This document shows, piece after piece, positions 58,816 through 64,000 of a stretch of 64,000 bases of DNA. Where the stretch lies: positions 1,054,001 through 1,118,000 of the forward strand of contig JARKIF010000008.1 of the NCBI GenBank assembly GCA_029378245.1. The letters run 5' to 3'. Both the position numbers and the translations under genes were made by a program. Under the pieces are notes generated by a model, which worked only from the letters and a program-made list of their open reading frames with translations, made no database searches and was not told the DNA's origin. Every line of letters starts with the position of its first letter. Positions within the stretch are counted from its first letter, which is position 1. The DNA comes from Roridomyces roridus. Its lineage: Eukaryota > Basidiomycota > Agaricomycetes > Agaricales > Mycenaceae.

Positions 58816-61800
58816 CTATCGTCTGCTCTCCAACACCCGAACCTTCTCTACGGCGATAATGTCCTTGACTATCTGATTAAGCAACAAGTCTACCCCAATA
58901 TCCGGGGGAGGTTCTGTCAAAATCTTCAAGGCCCTGGAAAGCTGCAAAATATTGTCAAAGGACGATGGTGGCGGATGCGGGCCACGCACTTTGCTCATAG
59001 AGGAATCCTGAGCACCCAATATACGCAACCGATTCAGTATCGCTATCTGCGAGGAGGTTTCGAGCGCTAAAGGAGTACGCAGACACCGCAGGAAAACGAA
59101 CAGGTCGGCGACCGTCGACCACAGCATTGAGGCAGTCGTCTGGAGTGCCATTAGTCGATGCATATAGCTCGTACTGGAAACCTACCATGGATGTTCCTGA
59201 CTGGTACTCTGCTTCCAGGACCTCGATCATGGCCCCCAAAGATGGCCAGAGCTCATTCCAAACCATTAGCGACACGGAATTGTCTGCATCACCGGCTGAA
59301 GACAGGAGGAGCCACAGCTTGATGGCAATGTATGCATGGTTCAAGTCCGCCGTCGCGGATTCTAGAGTGTTGAGGGGGGATTGAGTATAGGCACGGAGCA
59401 CTGCGTGGTGGGTGGTGGAGAAGGCGGGCAAAAGCTCCAGCAATGAATTTATCGGATTTGATGCGCCGTCCATTAACGCGGCCAAGACGATGATACTCCA
59501 CCCGCGTACATTCAGCGCCGGCAATCTGGTCTGCCAGATGCTGCTGTTGTATGCAGCCGCCTGCAAGATCACTTTCCCGACTGCCAAAGACGCTGAGAAG
59601 TCGTTCTCTGACTGGATGTCAGTCCAGATACGGTTTTGCAGATAGTAAAAGGCGGGGTCGACCAAGGCCATGAACAGGTCTGAATGTGTGGTCGCAGGGG
59701 CAACAGTTCCACCGTGATCCAAAGGGGTCGAGATTGTCTGGGACGATGAACACATGTTGGATGCAAAGAGAAAAAATTATACCTCCAACATAGACCTCAG
59801 CGTGCTGGACAGTGTACGAGTTTTCAGCTTGAGTGTCTCGGCAAGCACGTCGAAAATGGCGAGAACGATGGGATTGATAGTATTATCTGCGTGTGTTTTG
59901 CGGTAAAAGGAAACCGTGATGTGCAGTAGCCGCGTCAAGCTGGCAACATCTACGTCGAGTCTGTGCAGTACTCCCCTGAGGATCGTTTCGACACAAGCGA
60001 GCATTTCTCGACTGTTGGCCTTGTTATGCTGGATCAAAGTGGTGGGGATCGCAAGTAGAGGAGCAGACTCAATGACTACGCCTTCCGCAGCCAAATCCAA
60101 CGCTCTGCGGGTCAGAGAAGTGAGGTGTGGGCCGACAACTGCCGAAAAATCAAAAAGTCGGCAAGTGAAGAAGAAAAGAACGGACATGTCATGAGGTCGG
60201 AGCTGTAACCTTGATGATGGACGATCTCCACATAATACTGGATATTGTTCATGACGACTTGAAAAGCAGTATGGTCGCTTTCTATAGCTCGAGGAAGAGT
60301 GTCGCGAAGGAGGACATCGCGTAGACTCTCTGCCGGGCCCGGCGAAAGCCTCGCATTCGCGTCCGCGATCTCTTTCAGAACAAGGAAGACGGTGCGATCC
60401 AAACGTCGCTGCGTACGGTCAGCAAACAATAGGCGGTCCTTGAGAGTGGCACCAGCCTTGAAGAGATTGATTACAAAACCATTGTTTGCGTATGTTGTGA
60501 TGATGGTCACGATGAAAGATTTAGCTTGAGCAACCAATGCGTCCTGACTGTTGTAGCTTTGAAGTACTATCAGTTTCACGACCTGTTCGATCGATGTGCT
60601 GCAAGCGGGGTCAGACAACGATATAATACAAAAAAGGACACACTAAATGAGGGCGCCAGTATACGCAGGCCAACGGTTTATGAAGGCCTGGGTGATGGAT
60701 AAAGCAAGTTGGCGAATCTCGTAGCTGACATTGTCCAACATGAGTTCCAGGGCACGTAGGACAGCGCGCCGAAGAGTCGGTTGAAGATGCCTAAGATTTT
60801 TGTGCTCAAAATCATGCTTATATATGATCACCCCTAACGACTCGACCAGTGTCTTGAGTGTGTGAATCGGGAGGGCCAACAAATCTCCCGTGCAGAAAAG
60901 ATTGAGAGAAACATCCACAAAATTACTGCCAACGAGGAATGTCGACGCCACTGAGGGGTCCAGGCTGATGGTATGAGGAGCGTCTAGGACCGAGAGCAGT
61001 TCGTTGACGCAAGGAAGGGACGCTTCCGGGAGATGAATTTGAGCATCGCCGAATTGGACATCCAGAGTCTGGCCGTTAATTGCCGGCGTCAAAGTCACAT
61101 CCTGGAATCCGAGTGCGCCGGCAAGAGACGCTTTGATTTTTTGCAGATCAACGGGACTAATGGAGATGCCGTCCGCTATCATTTGGAGGCTGAGCAGAAG
61201 GATCGATCCGCGAAGAATGGCCATGTCCGGATCGGTATTGGTAGACTGCATGCCCGGGCCCGCGGACTGCATTATTGAGATGACGATTCCTCACAAATTT
61301 GTGAGGGACTCACAAGGCGAGCAGTGGAAAGGACGACCTCGTGCTTTGGATCGTACTCATCCTCAGCTAGCGTGTCGATAATCACATCCCAGGCCAGCCC
61401 TTGCCAGGCCGGAAAGTAGGGCCGCAATTGAATGAGGAATGAGATGAGCTTGACACGCTCTGCGATCGGGGATGTAGCCAATGACTCGGTCCAACAACGA
61501 GAGATGGCTTCTAGATGAGCAGGAAGTAGCCCGGACGCGAATGTATCAACGCCCAATCGGATTTCTTCCTGCAATTCTCTTCAGTAAGGAAAGACGACGC
61601 GATACTAGGAGAGCTTACCTTTTCATCCCACAGAGCGATGAAATATCGGTAGAAGACTTCCATGACACTAGATCGCCACTGGCGACCCTCGATCTCAAAC
61701 GCCGGGCTATTGACGTCCAATATGATACGAAACAAACGACTCGAAGCCAACAGCCTGTAAGGAAGAGTCAGTGGACGAAAATGGTCAAGAACGTAATTGA

Positions 61801-64000
61801 CCGAAATTGCCAGTTTTGGGAAGGAAGCAGCCAGTCATGCAATAGCTCTTGCAAAGGCTGAGAATCGACGACAACAGTGCGTACAAGAAAGGCCGTCCTG
61901 ATAGCCGAAATTTCGTGCCGCTGAACCTCGTAAAATTGCCAAGCGCTGAAAGAAATGATGATGAAAACTGGATGCGCGGTATAAACAAGAATTACCATCG
62001 AGCAAGCATTGGTCCATTGCGCAATATGAAATTGTCGACCTCGTACGACTGGAGGAACGGGCAGTCGTGCAGGAAGGTGTGTAGGAATTTAGCCACCAGG
62101 CAGATCACATCGTCCCCCTTGCTCCCGACATACTGGTCGAGGGCACTCATAAGAGCAGGGTGTATCACGATAGGATCTGTCACTGGCGTTCCGCGTACGT
62201 TGAGCTTTCGTCTGTGCAGCGTCAGGAAAGCGATGGCACCAGGTATGTAGCAACTCACCTGGAAGGGAGGTCATCTACCTCGTCTGTAATGAGCTTTAAA
62301 TCGACGATCTTGGTGCGATCGGACCCATACAACAGCAAACAAGTTGCCAAAGACTTGCGGATGAAGATTAAACTGACGCAGAAATTAGTGAATGCCCCTC
62401 GTTGAAACGTGAACGAAAAACATACACTGGCTTGAGATTCACGCCACTGGTCAACGACTCGACAATTTGGGGAAGAAGGCGCGAATGTAAAGAAGTCACT
62501 ACGGACTGTAGCTCTTGGCGACCTGCAGGTTTGAGCCAGCTCGATGCCAAAAGAGCGTCAACGAGCAAGGTCGAGTCCGCCAGAGATGCCTGAAAATTCG
62601 CGGCAAAGGAAGCAAAGCGTTCGAATATGGACACCGGGATATCAATGCCGGAACGAGCAAAAGCACAAAGCCATTGGAGGCTTTGTGTTAAGCCGTCGCG
62701 TGATTGAGAACATACCCTCATTATGACGCGCCACGGATCTATGGGTGCGATTGCCACACCTTCTTGCGCCGATGAATCAATGCCGACCGTGCTTAGACGC
62801 TGAGAGGCATCTGTTTCCCGGGGAAATAGCCGATGTAACGCGGGCATGGGCTGAAACTCAACAAGAGAAGATTGACAACGGGCAAGTTAAGTACCTGATT
62901 AAATGTGTTGATCGCTGAAATATGATCCAACCACCTGAGATACAATGCATCAAAGGTGCTGAAAGTAATTCCGCTCGTTTGGGCGAGTCGAACAATCAGC
63001 CTCAAAAGTCGGTCGGAACACTCAGCAAGTCGAAGCTGACGTATGTGTTAGTGAGTCAATTCGAAAGTTTGCGATAATACCTTTTGTTCTTCCGTTGACG
63101 GCGGTTTGAAGATGTCGGTAATCGCGTTGTCGTGTTGGGCAATTTCATAGCAAATTTCATAGCAAATTGAGCCATACAGCTCGGACTCCTGGTCGTGCAT
63201 CTCCCTGAGCCACGGGACGGCGTATCGGTTCAAGAGATGCCGTCTTGCAGCCACGTAGTCGCCTCCGTTGTTCACTGAGGTAGATCGTGATGACTGTGAC
63301 AGCGGCCAGGACGCGGGGTCTGAAGCAGAGCGAATGCCCGGAAGAGCCCTTTGTTTCGCCAAGTAGTCACGAAGAACGCTGGCGAGATTGTCGTCCTGAA
63401 CAATGTGAGCAAAATCCATAATACCAAACGGTACTCACTTCGACCAGTATCCATGTGATTATTATGCGCATCAGACGCTTCAAGCTGTACTCTGTAGCCA
63501 TGCCGTTCGGCCACAATTGCCTGGCCAGCAGCAGGAAACCCGCCTCGTTGACGGACAGATCAAGGTCCGTAAGGCAAGCCTCTACAACAGATACCAAAGT
63601 CTCGACGTTGGCCGACAAATCAATGCCGAGTGGAATCGGGAAGACGCAAAGAGTATCATTTACAGCTGTTGCCTCGTCGAACAACGTTGGTCGCATGTCC
63701 AGCCTGTTGAAGAATCCAAGATGGTGGAGATGGGATAGAAGAAGTCGGGCAGCGGAATCGGAGTGGATGAGCAAATCGTGGCCGAGCATATCTCGTAGAT
63801 GCGCAATAGGCTGAGGTTGTGCTTAGCTCAAGGCCCAGGATGGAAAAAAAAACAGACGCACGGCAATTTCAAACGGGTGAGAAATGGACTTGAGTTCGTC
63901 AACCTGGGATTCGTGTGGGGCAACATTTAAAAGATCAGAAGGGCCGGTGGGGATCGTATAAGGGGATTTGATAGTACTGGCAATGTAGACAAGGGTAGGC
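58816..64000 (-). CDS. Large armadillo/HEAT-like helical protein, N-terminus outside window
   Basis: A multi-exon gene that fills the right end and continues past it. The reading segments are almost entirely helical repeats, for example DLLIHSDSAARLLLSHLHHL, VETLVSVVEACLTDLDLSVN, DPWRVIMRVCSQSRDGLTQS, SLHSRLLPQIVESLTSGVN, ICLVAKFLHTFLHDCPFL, RLGVDTFASGLLPAHLEAIS, LRRAVLRALELMLDNVSYEI, LVAQAKSFIVTIITTYANN and ILNRLRILGAQDSSM, ending VEKVRVLESRR. No kinase, GTPase or zinc motif is seen. The architecture resembles very large scaffold proteins such as UNC80-type or cell-morphogenesis (Mor2/Furry) proteins; I cannot choose. Introns are about 50 nt. The frame is read in about a dozen pieces and not all junctions were checked. 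Confidence 0.7.

Overview
The window reads as nuclear DNA of a basidiomycete, most probably an Agaricomycete. Genes are dense on both strands and almost all are cut by many short introns of about 40-60 nt with GT-AG, occasionally GC-AG, ends. The protein set is fungal: Nur1, Sec16, a KTR-type GT15 mannosyltransferase, Pik1, Tom40, BimC kinesin and C1-THF synthase. I name no genus. No rRNA, tRNA, CRISPR array, virus or autonomous transposon was recognised.

Layout. 1-9.5 kb: the mitochondrial i-AAA protease Yme1 (cut by the left edge), a GCIP/CCNDBP1-type protein, a basic/acidic nuclear orphan, fructose-1,6-bisphosphatase, a four-finger C2H2 factor and a Pmp3-domain protein. 9.7-14.3 kb: a secreted PNGase A-type glycoamidase followed by two tandem copies of an orphan gene, with decayed copies of the PNGase A tail between and behind them. 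14.3-22 kb: trifunctional C1-tetrahydrofolate synthase, a MITE-like inverted-repeat element, mitochondrial GrpE (Mge1), mitochondrial PheRS and a membrane-anchored coiled-coil orphan. 22-28 kb: Nur1, two orphans and a secreted six-hairpin glycosidase. 28-36 kb: Tom40, GT15, Pik1 and Ost3/6. 36-44 kb: Sec16 and a PUF protein. 45-53.5 kb: kinesin-1, Elf1, kinesin-5 and Vps55. 53.7-64 kb: Trs120, Dpm2 and a large helical-repeat protein cut by the right edge.

Much of the window serves the secretory pathway and protein glycosylation: Ost3/6 and Dpm2 in ER glycosylation, GT15 in Golgi mannosylation, PNGase A in deglycosylation, Sec16 in COPII exit, Trs120 and Pik1 at the Golgi, and Vps55 in endosomes. 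A second group serves mitochondria: Yme1, Mge1, PheRS and Tom40. These are housekeeping genes whose neighbourhood may be accidental.

A caution for users: in about ten otherwise conserved genes the reading frame jumps by one base with no possible intron. I count roughly fifteen extra bases and five missing ones. Because single-copy essential genes are hit repeatedly, residual insertion-type sequence errors are more likely than pseudogenes. Exon coordinates given here were read by eye from splice signals and family conservation.
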